Assembly (NCBI RefSeq): GCF_012489685.1
Contig: NC_080043.1
Location: 14,316,223 to 14,380,222, forward strand
Source: Lotus japonicus
Lineage: Eukaryota > Streptophyta > Magnoliopsida > Fabales > Fabaceae
Reading direction: 5' to 3'
DNA length: 64,000 nt
How positions within the stretch are numbered: the stretch's first letter is position 1; each line of letters starts with the position of its first letter. Below, in pieces: positions 1-12,945 of the stretch. Below the pieces are notes generated by a model. That model did no database searches and was not told the origin of the DNA. It saw only the letters and a list, made by a program, of their open reading frames with translations. Both the position numbers and the translations under genes were made by a program.

Positions 1-1297
1 GTGACTTAATCATTATTATAGTTTTAAAAGTATTATTTTTACACGAGATTACATAATATCTAGAGATTGACAACTATGGGTGGGATTTAGACATAAACAT
101 CTACACATTGTTTTGTTTAAATAAGGTGAAAATGAGTGGATATGATGAATAATGAAAGCAAGTAAAATGACTCAAAATGCAAATTTTTATGTGCTTGGTT
201 CATAATGAAAAAGTCCAAAAATGTCAGCATAAGTTGGCAAAACTAGCTTCAAGTTTCGGGTTTAACTCTCATCTCTTTATAGATTAAGGATTCGAATCTT
301 TTTCATTCAAAAAAAAAGGATTCGAATCTTTTTTATCTCAGTTGGTGGGCATCCCCCGACACTCCAACCTAAGAGTGGGCCTCTACTTACCTCCTCAGCA
401 TGCCATTGACGCCCTACTCAATAGTTCGAAAGTACTTTCTTTCCGTTCTACCATTTTAATAAAAAAATATATGCAAAAATGGAAAACCATACCGGAGGCC
501 CCAAGCTTTCAGTTGTCTCCCTAGATATGCGAGGAAAACTAAAGAATCAAACCAATGGCACTATTGTTCCAAGTATGCCCTTACAAACAATTAAGCCCAT
601 GTCTTTGGCTCTTTTCACGTATGTTGATAAAAAAATAATTAAATATATATATATACATTAATTAATCTATATAACAAATAATAAATAAATATTATCTTTA
701 AAATTCAATTATTTACTTCTTGGACTGATTTATTAAATATTTGCACAAATATTTAAATTATTTTACATTTAAATTTCACTGACCTCCCATGAGACTTATG
801 TTATTACACTAACCTCTTCTTCATTATTTAGTAAGACACTAATCACCTCATTTTACTGGGAATATTGCACTAACTTCCCTTGAAGTTTATCATTATATAC
901 TACACTGATTTTCGTTTAAGATTTATCACTATAACACTCAATACTCCTCCTCTCTTATTTTAATTGATACATGAAAGAAGAGAAGTCAATGCATTTTATA
1001 GAGGGGATGTTTGCACAATAATAATAAATCTCAAGGAGATGAATGCAATTTCTCTTATAATATGCTGAAATAGTAATTGTGTAACAATACTTTCAGTTTT
1101 GCTATCATTCTCTATTTTTTTACTTTCTCTAAATAAAAATAAAAAAACATTATCTCATTTTTCATTTATATTTTTTCCTCTTATATTCTTTCAACTTATT
1201 TTTTTCACTTATTTTCACATTGGTATTCAAATCAAAGTATATGTATTTATCTTCCTACCGCGTAACCAAGAAAAAAAAATTCGAAGTATATGTAATA
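1..1297. other. AT-rich intergenic DNA
   Basis: No gene is recognisable; the short open frames here have no family features and simple composition. One small footprint is visible at 286-333: an 18-nt direct repeat (AAGGATTCGAATCTTTTT) separated by about 12 nt ending in a run of A. Confidence 0.6.
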
Positions 1298-1602
1298 CTC
1301 CCTCCGTTCCTTAATATAAGAACCAAGCAACCACTTCACACCCTTTAAGCAATTTAAGTAATCAAGATAATTGCATTAAATTTGTTTTCAATTTATAACA
1401 ACTTTCCAAAGTTACTCTCCACTCATTATTCTTAATTTTTATGCATCATTAATGCTATAGCAAGTGAAAAGAGAGAGAAATTCCATTAAATAAGGGCATT
1501 CTTGCCCAAAAATAATTAATTATCCACAAACTCCAAGTTGGTTCTTATAAAAAGGACTACGGGCATTTTCTATTTGGTTCTTATAAATAGGAACGGAGGG
1601 AG
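1298..1602. mobile_element. Stowaway-like MITE (Tc1/mariner type)
   Basis: The element opens with CTCCCTCCGTTCC and closes with its reverse complement GGAACGGAGGGAG, flanked on both sides by TA, the target duplication of Tc1/mariner transposons. The inverted repeat continues inward (TATAAGAACCAA against TTGGTTCTTATA). It is about 305 bp, has no coding capacity, and belongs to the abundant plant CTCCCTCCGT class. Confidence 0.88.
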
Positions 1603-2368
1603 TAGTGTATTTGATCGTGATCATGTAGTGCGTAGATTGTCAATAGTTTTTTGTACCAAAAAAAAAATTTGTCAATAGTTTTGCTTCTTATGTTTTCTCT
1701 TCTTTATTTATTACGTCTCTTTTCTTGTAATTAACGGTGATAGCAAAAGTCTTAGGTCAAATTGTAAAATATACTTTTATAACACGTATTCTCCACGTTA
1801 AACTAATGACTTGTGTTTTTAACTTTTTATGCATCCTTTAAAAAAAATTATGCATGATCATTGTTAATTTTTCTTTTTAAATTGCTTTCACAGACTCAGT
1901 ATGGTGAATGTCAAAAGTTTCCCTAAAAATAAAGCTTTTTGTAATCAAATTCTCAACCTAAGAGTTGAAATAACCACTTTTTACTACCGCGACCGACAAT
2001 CGTTAAATTGATTATTTTAAGATACTTTGTAACTTTTATATATCATTAGTATTTTTTAAAAAATTTAAATATAAAATAGATAGAGGAAATTGTTAACTTA
2101 AGATAATTATGGGGAGAGTTCATGAGTCATCAGCTAACACTGATAATATTTGTTATCAATACATTTTCCTCATGTTTTAAATTTTCTATTAAAATTTAAA
2201 CTTTTTGTTTTATATTTAATAAAAATATATCTTAATTAATTAAATATAAAATTAAAATAATTTGTTCATCTTTTAATTTGTTATTTCATTTTTACTCAAA
2301 CATACCATATGATAATTTTATGCCATTTAAATTTAATGTAACTTAATTTCTTAACACATTATATACTA
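1603..2368. other. AT-rich intergenic DNA with a tiny poly(A) insertion footprint
   Basis: No gene is seen. At 1637-1682 a 14-nt direct repeat (TTGTCAATAGTTTT) flanks an insert of about 18 nt ending in about ten A residues, resembling an extremely truncated LINE insertion. Confidence 0.55.
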
Positions 2369-2681
2369 TTCCCTCTGTTCCAAAATGTAACTTATTTTAG
2401 AATTTGTATTATATTCTAAAATATAAGCTGTTTTGCAAACCAATGCATTTTTTCTCTCTTTCTTCCTCATATACCCTCATTTAATATTATATCTTTTAAT
2501 TACTATCTCCAATTTTCACCTATCACAACTCTCACTACCCACTTAACCAATAATAATATTTCTCTCTCCTTAATATAACACAACTTTAAATAGGGCTATT
2601 TCAATCAAAATATTTATCAATTAATGAATTCTTAAACAATGTGCACAACCTAAAACAACCTATATTTTGGAACGGAGGGAG
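2369..2681. mobile_element. Stowaway-like MITE, second copy
   Basis: TTCCCTCTGTTCC at the left end mirrors GGAACGGAGGGAG at the right end, with TA on both flanks. It is about 313 bp and non-coding. It lies about 660 bp upstream of the molybdate transporter start and could affect its promoter, though nothing in the sequence shows this. Confidence 0.85.
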
Positions 2682-3220
2682 TAATAAATTATTTGGTTTG
2701 ATCACTAGACATAGTGTATCACGAATGATTTTTGGGTAGAAGTTTACTCATTAATGTAATTTTCAAGTCTCGAGATAATTAATCTCAAAACAACCGGATA
2801 AGAGTTACCTTAATTATAAAAAAATGTAAGATGGAGTTAATTACTTTTTATTTAACAGATATTATACATTAAAAACAAAAAAATTAGGAGAATCTAACTG
2901 TACCAAAAAACAATTTAGTACATGTTTTATCAATAAGTTCCTACAATAAGTTTTGAGATAGCTGATAAATAACTGAACTCTTTAAGCATTTAGTTTAAAT
3001 TCGATTCGATCTCTTAATATTATGTATTGAGAAAATTTTGTTGAAAAATATCTACGCACTTAATGCGATTCCAGAATAATTAATCTTATTACTCTAGATG
3101 CCCAATGCCCCATTGTGATTTGAAGGAGTATGCTCCATTGTGGTTGGTGATTTAAACCATTGACGGTGAAGCAGTATTTTCATTGGTTGATTTACCTTCC
3201 TAACACTGATTTTACAACAC

Positions 3221-3230
3221 CTATAAATAA
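3221..3230 (+). promoter_or_regulatory. Probable TATA box of the molybdate transporter gene
   Basis: CTATAAATAA lies about 115 nt before the ATG at 3344, a plausible distance for a plant TATA box with a short leader. The assignment rests on motif and position only. Confidence 0.5.
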
Positions 3231-3343
3231 ACAACCAATTGCTAATCAGTAAACACCAATTCATATTAACTCTTTTCTGAATTGAGACAAAAAACTACTT
3301 TTTTACTGTATTTGTTTGTTCCAAACCAAACAGTGTTCCTTCC

Positions 3344-5044
3344 ATGGCAAACCAAAACCCTCCTTCAACCCCAACCTCAGATGTTGAAGCTCAGAAAACC
3401 ACTCCTTCTCAAACAAACCCTCCACCCAAAAGATTCACAGTCAAAACTGTGCTGCAGAATGTGAAAACCAACTTGGTTTTCCATTCAAAATGGGCTGAAC
3501 TAAATGGTGCCATGGGTGACCTTGGCACCTTCATACCTATAGTGCTAGCATTGACTCTATCCAAGAACCTCAACCTTGGCACCACATTAATCTTCACAGG
3601 TATTCCAAAATTTCTCAAATCAATTTTAGAAATCAAAATGCTTATAAAAAAAAGAAATTAGAAATCAAAATAATCTTTATGATCACTTAAAATATTCAAC
3701 TTTTTGTTATGTGTGTGGTGTCTGTAATTGGGTTTGTGATGTTTCAAAAGACTGAAATTGTTGCATAATTTAAAATCATGAGTACTAACAGATTCAACTT
3801 TTTGTTATGTATGTGGTGGTGTCTGAATAGGTATCTACAATATTTTTACTGGTATGATTTATGGGGTCCCCATGCCTGTCCAGCCAATGAAGTCTATTGC
3901 TGCTGAGGCCTTATCGGACTCCGGCTTTGGCGTGCCGGAGATTATGACCGCCGGAATCTTAACCGGGGCTGTGTTGTTTTTTCTGGGTATCACTGGGTTG
4001 ATGCAGCTGGTGTACAAGTTGATTCCTCTATCTGTTGTTAGGGGAATCCAACTGGCACAGGGGTTGTCTTTTGCTATAACTGCTGTTAAATATGTGAGGA
4101 AGATTCAGGATATCCCAAAGTCTAAATCTTTGGGACCAAGGCATTGGTTTGGATTGGATGGGTTGGTTTTGGCTATAGTTTGTGCCTGTTTTATTGTGAT
4201 TGTGAATGGGGCTGGGGAACAGAATCGTGGGTGTTGTGGTGATCCAGGTACAGAACAAACTAGAAATTGTGATTTGGATGGCCAAAGGAGTGGTGAGGGT
4301 GAGGGAGCAAGGAATAGGACTATTAGAGACAGAGTTAGAAAGATTGTGTTTTCACTTCCTTCTGCTTTTTTAGTCTTTGTGTTGGGTGTTATTTTGGCTT
4401 TTATTAGAAGGCCTAAAGTGGTACATGAAATTGAATTTGGACCCTCTTCCATGGAAGTGGTGAAATTCTCTAGGCATGCTTGGAAGAAAGGTTTTATCAA
4501 GGGAACAATTCCTCAGCTTCCATTGTCAATTTTGAACTCTGTGATTGCTGTTTGCAAGTTGTCATCAGATCTGTTCCCAGAAAAAGAATTCTCAGTAACT
4601 TCCATATCAGTGACTGTTGGTTTGATGAACTTGGTTGGTTGTTGGTTTGGCGCCGTGCCGACTTGCCATGGGGCTGGGGGGCTTGCAGGGCAGTACAAGT
4701 TTGGTGGAAGGAGTGGTGGGTGTGTGGCACTTCTTGGTGCTGCTAAATTGATACTGGGTTTGGTTCTGGGAACTTCATTGGCTCACATTTTGAAGCAGTT
4801 TCCAGTGGGGATCTTAGGTGTGTTGCTTCTGTTTGCTGGAATTGAACTTGCCATGTGTGCTAGGGACATGAACACCAAGGAAGATTCCTTTGTGTGTCTT
4901 ATTTGCACTGCAGTTTCACTAATGGGTTCAAGTGCTGCTCTTGGATTTCTGTGTGGAATGGTTGTGTATGTGCTCCTTAAGCTAAGGAGTTGGACAAAAG
5001 ATAAGCCACTTTCTACCATTTGGACACTGAGAAGCCCTATGTAA
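3344..5044 (+). CDS. MOT1: Molybdate transporter, MOT1 family
   Basis: Two exons, 3344-3599 and 3831-5044, joined in phase 1 across a GT-AG intron, give 489 aa. Proteins of this family (sulfate-transporter-like, PF16983 type) import molybdate with high affinity; in legumes members supply molybdenum for nitrate reductase and nodule nitrogenase, and family members differ between plasma membrane and internal membranes. Two family signatures are visible: ELNGAMGDLGTFIPI near residues 52-66 followed by VPMPVQPMKS near 98-107, and PTCHGAGGLAGQ near 361-373. Many hydrophobic segments are present, with one hydrophilic cysteine- and glycine-containing loop coded around 4200-4350. The join restores the conserved stretch around TGIYNIFTG, absent from either exon alone. 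The N-terminal 45 residues are polar and Pro/Thr-rich. The start is the first ATG in the exon-1 frame. Which subcellular membrane it serves cannot be read from the sequence. Confidence 0.93.
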
Positions 5045-6463
5045 AAAGGAAGGAAAGGAACATGTACAGTACAGGAACAAGGTATTCTGATGATTGGAAT
5101 TGTATATCTAGTGCTTTTTGTGTAAATATTATGTTGGTGTATTTTTCTTTGTTGGTATTTGAAGCCAATTGAATATCTAGTGTTTTCCTTATGCTGTAAT
5201 TGTAATGAGCATAGTAAAGTAGGAACAACTTCAGTTATTGCTGGCTTTTGTTACTGGTACCTTGCGTATATTTTAGGGTACGTAATGCATACTATCAATA
5301 GTAAGAAGTTGCTTCAGTTTTGGTTGCATTAGCCATTTTGGATCTACCCTTATTTCACTCAAAATCGTATCTGTTACATAAAGTGGATTTTCCTCACCAG
5401 ATGACTTAAAATTAATTGAACGAACTGGTTTTTACAAACATGTCTGATATTTTGTGGGGATCGGATGACATATGTGATATGTGGGTTGCATATTACCATA
5501 GGATTGGCCATAAATCTAATCTCCATAATAGGATAGTCAAATCCATGCTAACATCCAAAGATCATTTATATAGGATGTAATGTGGTCAAGGAAATTTATG
5601 ATGCAATGCAACAATGATAAATCACTCCCTAGTGTTCTGTCCTTTTGTTCAAGCGGTATGGTTCACTAGTCCTTTGGGCTTGCGGATCTTGTCTCTCATA
5701 AAATGAGTGAGGTTAACATAAAATTCACCAACTAATAGAGCATGTGGAAAATAACATGTCACATTGTCACTATCATTTATAAGCTGTAATTCTTCATAGT
5801 TCTCATGCATACTAACATGGTAGCTAAACCATAGGAACTGTTATACTGGGAACTTATTCAACTCCGGGTCATTGATATTGATATACATTTAAATGTCAAG
5901 CTACAATACAAGCAAAGGTTACACAACTCATCCCATAACTATGAAGAGACCCGGCAAGCTGCTCTTTTAAAACAAAAGAAGGTGTTGAGTTGCAGAGACC
6001 CTACTGAAGAATTTGGATCCAAATTCCTTACTGAAGCATGAAGCGCAAATGAGATGTAGCATTGCCAAAATAACACCTAAATTCGGCTCAACTTTGCTGC
6101 AGAGTGTAGTTGATGAGATCTAGTTCCTGGTGTAATGTTTCCACCTTTAGTACTGAAAAATGTTCACCATCAGCCACAAATGTGTGAGACAACCCGTAAT
6201 TTTTCTAACACTATAAGGACTGAGAGAAAACCAAACGATAATAAGACCAGAGAAATAAAGTCCAAATTTCTTGGTGTATTTAATTCTCTTGGGAAGAGGA
6301 CAGTGAGGTATGAAAATCCTGTACTCTTGAATAACCCTTTGCAAGCAAAAAACCAGCTTCCCCCCAAAACTCAGAAGGAAAGTTCCACTCTGGCATTTCA
6401 AAATGACCAGTATAAACAAAATTATAAAACAAAAAAAGAAGGTGCGGAACGTTCTAATCGATA
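5045..6463. other. Intergenic region between convergent genes (3' UTRs)
   Basis: This space lies between the stop of the transporter and the stop of the convergent WG-rich gene, so it should hold both 3' untranslated regions. I see no further gene or transposon with clear ends. Confidence 0.6.
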
Positions 6464-8986
6464 TTAGCGGGCAAAATCTCTTTTGTTACTTCTATCCCTC
6501 CTCCAGTAATTACCAGTTTCACGATCATCCCTTTGAAATTGAGAACTATTATAGCCTGAATTATGTCTAAAAGAGCCTTCCCTCCTTTGGTAACTCTGGT
6601 TCCAGGCACTGCAACCTCCATTATTCCTTTTAAATTGCAAACCCCTTGAAAGATCAGTATTTTCCTGTTGCTTCCATCCTGACACATTTGCCCCCCTGTT
6701 TCCCCATCCTGTATTTACTGGAGTTACATTCTGCTGGCTAGACTTACATCCCCAAGAGTTGCTAAAGCTAGCCCAATCATTTGACTGTTGCTGGCTCCAA
6801 GAACTACACCCAACTTTACCCCATCCTTTATCCTTCTGTGAGAATCCAGAATTCCAATCCCTACACTGATTGTCATGGTCCCTTCCTTCATTCCAACCCC
6901 ATGACTGAGCATGATCCCCTTTCCATGAATTGTCAGTTAATCCTCCATTTTGAGGAGTAACACTACACTCCCAGGGATTGTCATTGCCAGTTAATCCTCC
7001 ATTTTGACGAGTAACACTACACTCCCAGGGATTGTCAGTATTGTCCATATTTCCAGAATCATCATGATAATCCTCCTGGTTCCATTCTTTATTTTCTAAA
7101 ACTCTGCTAAGAGGTGTACCAGTAGGTTTCCATGCATCTTCATCATCAACTGAAGTTTTTGTTCTTTTGTTTTTTGTGGCATCCCCTTGTTCCTCATCAG
7201 GGAGAACAAAGAATGCTTTGTCTAATTCCTTTATCTGTTCAGGATCAATATAAGGGTTCCAGTCAATTTGCTCAATAAAAGATTCTGGATCGGGCAGAGA
7301 AATATCGCACGGAAGGTTGTTGATTCTTGCCCAGTAACGTTTTTTGGCGTTTTGAAATGCCTCTTCAGCAGCTGAGTCATTCCAATTGTGCACATTGCTG
7401 TGGCAGTACATAGACTTCTTCGAATCAACAATCTTCTGCCATGGTACTGATCCAATCTTAGTACAATATTTCTTCTCCCATAAAGGTATTCCGTCCTGCC
7501 GAAACTCTAACAAGGTAGCAAAACAAGAACTACATTAGATTATAAGATATATGTATTACATATTTACATTGGCAGAGGGACCATGATATATAATAAAATC
7601 TTCATTTAATTACTTTCTCAGACATGAGGAATACAGGTAGAGAAAAAGGTCAACGCCTCAACATTGGTTGTTTAAAAACCGCAGAAGCTATTTTGAGAGA
7701 TTATTTGAAAATATTAAAAAAAATGTTTGGAAATTCTTATTGAACTTCTGACAAACAGCACCTATTGAACAAAACCAATGATATTGTCACCAAAGGACTT
7801 CTAAAACAAACATGATATTGAATAATCTTTGCTATAGTTACAAGCATGATGTCATTGCAAAACATGAAAACAAAGAATAATTTTTTTCCTTCAGTCGATC
7901 GACAAAGATCATATCTACCATGAAACCCACCTACTCCCTAGCATTTCTTCCTACAATAAACATTCAGATCCACTCTTACAAAAATATTTTCCTTTTCGTA
8001 AGAGTTCTTGAATTCCTCGAGCTATCCCCACGAAATCTTTCCAAGACTTCAGCATTCCTTGTTCATTTGGTCAACAAACTATATGACTGTTGTGATCCTA
8101 TCTCTAACCACTATATCATCAGCTACATTCTTATTCCAAATTTTATCCAGAACAAGACCCACCCCATTTCTAAAACTAAGTTTACCTGCAACGCCAGAGT
8201 CGTACAGTTTAAATCACATCTAGTTCCTTATACTTTTATCAAACCAACTTGGTTTCCTATTACTATACTTAGATATAGGGTTTCAAAGGAACAAGGAAGG
8301 GACAGTCCATTCTTCATTTCAAAATTGATAGTTATCAAACATTACATGATAATCTCCAAGCTTTACTCCTTCCATTTCGAAAAATCATCAAATAAGCTAA
8401 CATTTTACTAATATGCTACAAGTAATGTAGTTACTGACTTACTGTAGTACATGTCACTGTAACACTGAACAAAGATTCCCCACCCCACCATCAAATCTTC
8501 ACTACTATATAAGGTTCATAAAGTTACCTCCATAAGCTTCATGATAATTTAACAAAAAAATGACTTCTATTCTATCCAATTTTTCCCTTCACTTCCTTTA
8601 ACTTTTCTGCATTGGATTGCAGCAAAAACTTACTCACCAAATTGTATCCAAACACAAGTGCCAAAAAAATGAACCCTATTTGCAAAATATCAGTATTTCA
8701 CAAACCCCGAAAGAACAGTAACGAATGAAGAGCTTCTAACTAAAAGCCACATCTAAAATTTCAAAAAGATATAACCTTTATGAAAATTGGGGTCATATAC
8801 ACAATGAAAAACTGTTACATCATCAAAAAATAAAAAATCACAATTTTGAAGAATTAAAGCGGCAAGAATAGAGAAAAGAGATGAATTACCAGGAAGAGGG
8901 GCATTGATATCGTAGAATTTGGGTGGCGGTTCCGGCGATCTTCGAGGGCGAAAGAATCTACGAGGACGATGATCCCATTTCCCCAT
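6464..8986 (-). CDS. Uncharacterised protein with Trp/Gly (WG/GW)-rich C-terminal half
   Basis: Two exons on the minus strand, 8986-8890 and 7506-6464, joined in phase 1 by a GT-AG intron of 1383 nt, give 379 aa. The first 32 residues are strongly basic (MGKWDHRPRRFFRPRRSP). Residues ~33-130 are acidic and Trp/Tyr-containing with no domain I can name (WEKKYC, VPWQKI, YWARINNLP, DWNPYIDPEQ). The C-terminal half is Asn/Gln/Ser/Trp-rich and holds a tandem copy of a PWECSVT..NGGLT unit, then WGW, GWG, WG, GWG and GW motifs, ending Arg-rich. WG/GW repeats in disordered, polar context are the feature of AGO-hook proteins that bind Argonaute, so a small-RNA role is possible, but this is inference. 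I do not recognise the family. The large second frame has no ATG at its start; the upstream exon supplies one. Confidence 0.75.
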
Positions 8987-9167
8987 TGTTCACGCAATCG
9001 GAACAACGCGCTTCCAATTGAGGACTGTGAAATCTGAATGCGAAGCGGGTTTGTCAGAGAAACAACAACAACAACAAGGAAGATAGTAGAAAAGTGAAGG
9101 AAGAAACATCAGAGGAACACAGAGTGACGCAGTGAAAGATGAATCGGTTCCACTGTACGATCCTGCC

Positions 9168-9175
9168 ATTTATAG
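9168..9175 (-). promoter_or_regulatory. Probable TATA box of the WG-rich protein gene
   Basis: On the minus strand CTATAAAT lies about 180 nt upstream of the ATG at 8986. The leader between them includes an (AAC)n-like run at 9061-9078. Motif and spacing are the only support. Confidence 0.4.
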
Positions 9176-11967
9176 CAGCAAAGTTTGTGTAAAATGTTGT
9201 AAAATCTTGATTTTTCCATGGATTGAAATGATAATTATATTATTACCTTTAAAAATAAAAGATTATGTTATTATAAGTATTTAAAATTAATTTTAAAGTG
9301 CATATATTTTAATTTTGGAATAAGTTTTAAACATATTTAATATTAATCAAAAAAATGAATCAACTACAACAAGAGACTTTACCCAATTTATCCAGTTTTC
9401 AAAGTTACTCTTCTTCTTTTCAAAAAAAAAAGTTACTCTTCTCTGTTCTCACTATTTATAAGAAACTTTCCTTTTGTTGAAATTATTTTTTTCCAACTCC
9501 ACATGCCCGATCTGCTTCACTACTAAACTTCTATGACCCAATATCAATGTTGGATAATGGTGTATTTTAAAATTGTTTTCCTTATTATTTGGATGATCAG
9601 GTCGATCCATCACATGCGTATCTTCATTATATCGTGTTCCTCATATTTTATGACATTCATATTGTCTGCTCCATCGTTTTCCAGAGATGTTAAAATGATC
9701 TTCATTTCTCAAGTATTCTCAATAACTTATTCTTCTCAAGTATTTACAATGATTTTTTATTCTCAAGTATTATAATGACTTCTCCTTCTCAATCTTTTAC
9801 AAAGAAAGATTTTGCTTTATTGACTCTCGATCACAAATGATAGTAGAAATTAAGTACAAGGCCCTCTAATATGTTAGTGGAATTTGACACTTGGTTACAA
9901 TGCTCAAAGACTCTTAACACAAGAACATAATGGATAAATGTTAGGGCTTAGATCTAACTTTTGGCTTGTGGAACTCTAGATTGAATTGCTTGTATAATCA
10001 AATTATTAGTTGTGCCTTCACTTTCTGACTTGTGTTTTTCTTCTTGTTCGTTCTCTTGCTTTCTATGTGTGTCTTTCAACAAATTTCTTGTGTGTCCTTA
10101 TATAGTCTTCTAGGAGATGAGGCTTATTGATGAGTCAGAGACTATTCTAGCTTTGCTTCCACAAAGGGAATCCAACAACTAGCTGCTTGCATCTAATTCT
10201 CTTCATGTTTTCTAGATTTGAGATGACTGTTGTTCCATAGTTTGCTCAAATTGGTGATACACAGTGTAGCTTAAGCAAATACCATAGACAATGTTTTCAT
10301 TTTTGTGCAAGTCCAATGTTGACTCTATCAAGACTAGCTACTCTGTCACATGAAGTCTCTTTTTTTTTTTTTTTGAGTAATACATGAAGTCTCTTTAGAC
10401 TTGTGACAAGATGTGTATCTTTCCATGACAACATTGTACTCGATTTTGATAAGAGTGCCAAAAGTTGGATAATAGGAATTTGTTACATCTTTACAAACGA
10501 AAGAGGGTTTGAGCACTGCACATCTTTATAGGCCGTAGATGCTTGTGTGGTTTAGTGGACGATGGATGCCTTGTGCAAACTAGAGATGTGGTAGACAATG
10601 CTTTTTGATTTCTACTGGACGATGCAAGTTAATTAGGCATTCTACAAGTTCTTGTACTTTATGATACCTAAAATTTTAATACATTCCAGTACATGTCTTG
10701 CTTTGAGCTTGGATAGTTGCATCTTTATTATCATCAAAGTTATGACATGGATTGTGAGATGCTAAATGTTTGAACTTAGCAGTTTTTCATACAAATCAAT
10801 CTAATAAATGTGAGCATCCATACTTTTAAAGCAATTTTAAATGATATTTATCAGATAAATAATTTTCGAGAAGTTAGGGGAACGAAAGCTTAGGCTTTAG
10901 GGAAGGGACCAAGATTGGTCCTTAATGGCTCTGATGAGGAGATAATTCATGGTTGATGCAGGTTATACAAGAAAATTTGATCACAGTGAGCCGGTGTTAC
11001 ATGACTAGTCATTGTAGCATAGTATAATGGGACCGATTTCTATATTAGGGTGTTTGTGGAACCTATTTTCTATGTAAAGGGTAATGGGGAAGGGATGTTT
11101 GCATGATGTCTATTTTGGGGCGATTTTTTTCTTTTTGTGTTGGTTGGATGTATATTGAGAAAGATTGATTCTCAAGCTCTCATTTTTACGAATAAAATCT
11201 TTTGCTTTAATTTTTTTAAAGAAGAGATAGGATCAATAGATAACGAACATGTCAACTTTTAAAATTCAAATTAACAAAAATTTATCATGCATTTTTATAA
11301 AACTATTAACACAAAAATTGAGAAAAGTAAGGGAATATAATTTAAAAAATATATATAAAATAAACGACAAAAGATCAATGATCGGCTCGAACATGATTGT
11401 CTTCGAAAAAAAATACATATAAGCCAATAATTAATAATAATGACCAAAATAAGAATATATCATTGTATTATGTGGGTCACCAAACAAGTGAGCCCACATT
11501 GCCTTATTATTAAAAAAAAAAGAAAATTAATCAAGTTAATGGGCCGTAGCCCATATATTGACTTAAAGGGATTAATCCCTTATCTCTATTTTGGTAAGTG
11601 AAACAGCCATTGTAGTGTGAAGGAGAATTTCTGAATCTGTAACAATTTTCTTGAAGGCAGCGTCGCAGGCATGCAGAGAGAAGAAGAGGTGAAAAATCCT
11701 TTCTATGATACTGCAAATGTTTTTTATTTTGTGTGAAATTATGGTTTGTTATTCTTGTCACTGAGTTGGTAATTTTGGTAATTTTCTTCTGAAATTTTAC
11801 CTTTTCCATTGTCCAGGCTAGTGTACGATTATATGGGATTTATTGTGTTGATATCCAGTTATCCACTTTGTTGGTGAAGATTATATTTGTTATGTTGATC
11901 TGGTTCGAGAAGAACTTGTGCTGTTAATTTTATTAGTGGAGAATATTGAGGTTCAAATCTATATCTA
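9176..11967. other. Intergenic DNA, degenerate repeats
   Basis: No credible gene. Two micro-insertion footprints are seen: 9401-9442 (AAAGTTACTCTTCT repeated around an insert ending in poly(A)) and 10348-10396 (ACATGAAGTCTCTTT repeated around a poly(T) insert, i.e. minus-strand poly(A)). The stretch 10900-11220 looks like old LINE 3' untranslated sequence but has no clear ends. Confidence 0.45.
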
Positions 11968-12144
11968 TCTATATATATTAGAAAAGAACAACTTCTAGCA
12001 TGATGTGTCGCTCTCACAGGCCAAGTTAGTGACGTGTCGCTCCCAGATTAATTCTCAAATAATATTTTACATGTAAGCTCTTTCTCCTTGGCCCCACTTG
12101 CCACATGTGCCCTGATTTTTACTTACCTTATTTCTCCTTAATAA

Positions 12145-12945
12145 AAAAATACATTTTTTAATTTTAGATTTGATTAGGATTTAGGTTTTTTATTTCTTGA
12201 TTTTATCTTAATTTATTTTTGATTTATTTTTAGAGTATTAATTAATTTTTATGGTATTTTTATTGAATTTTCGGATTTTTAATTAATTCCGGATTTTATG
12301 AGTTTTTATTGTGATTTGCTAGATTTTGATAGTTTTTATCTATTTTTATTTAGTACATTTTTAAATTTTAGATTTGATTAGGGTTTATGTTGTTTATTTT
12401 TGTATTTTATCTTAATTTATATTATTATTTATTTTTAGAGTATTACTTATTTTTTATGGTATTTTTATTGAATTTTCGGATTTTTAATTAATTTCGGATT
12501 TTATGAGTTTTTATTGTGATTTGCTAGATTTTGATAGTTTTTATCTATATTTATTTAGAACATTTTTAAATTTTATATCAATATATATTAGAAAAGAAGA
12601 ACTCCTATCAGGCTGATTTAGTGATGTGTCATTCTCACGTTAATTCTTAGTGACGTGTCCTTCCCACGTTAATTCTCATAAAAAAATTCCACGTGTTATT
12701 CTCAGGTTAATTCTCATAAAAAAATACATTTTTAAATTTTAGATTTGATTAGGATTTAGGTTTTTTATTTCTCTATTTTATCTTAATTTATTTTTAGAGT
12801 ATTAATTAATTTTTATGGTATTTTTATTGAATTTTCGGAATTTTAATTAATTCATGATTTTATGAGTTTTTATTGTGATTTGCTAGATTTTGATAGTTTT
12901 TATCTATATTTATTTAGTACCTTTTTAAATTTTAGATTTGATTAG
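12145..12945. repeat. AT-rich direct repeats of about 210 bp inside the Helitron
   Basis: Three imperfect copies of a block beginning near TTAGATTTGATTAGG and ending near GATAGTTTTTATCTAT start near 12165, 12370 and 12740. The second and third are separated by the duplicated Helitron 5' end. Parts reappear inverted at 13030-13220. Confidence 0.65.

Noticed and set aside
7920..8411. Open frame of 163 codons on the plus strand
   Set aside because: It lies in the large intron of the minus-strand WG-rich gene, has no recognisable motif, a Phe/Ile/Lys-rich composition like AT-rich chance frames, and no splice context.
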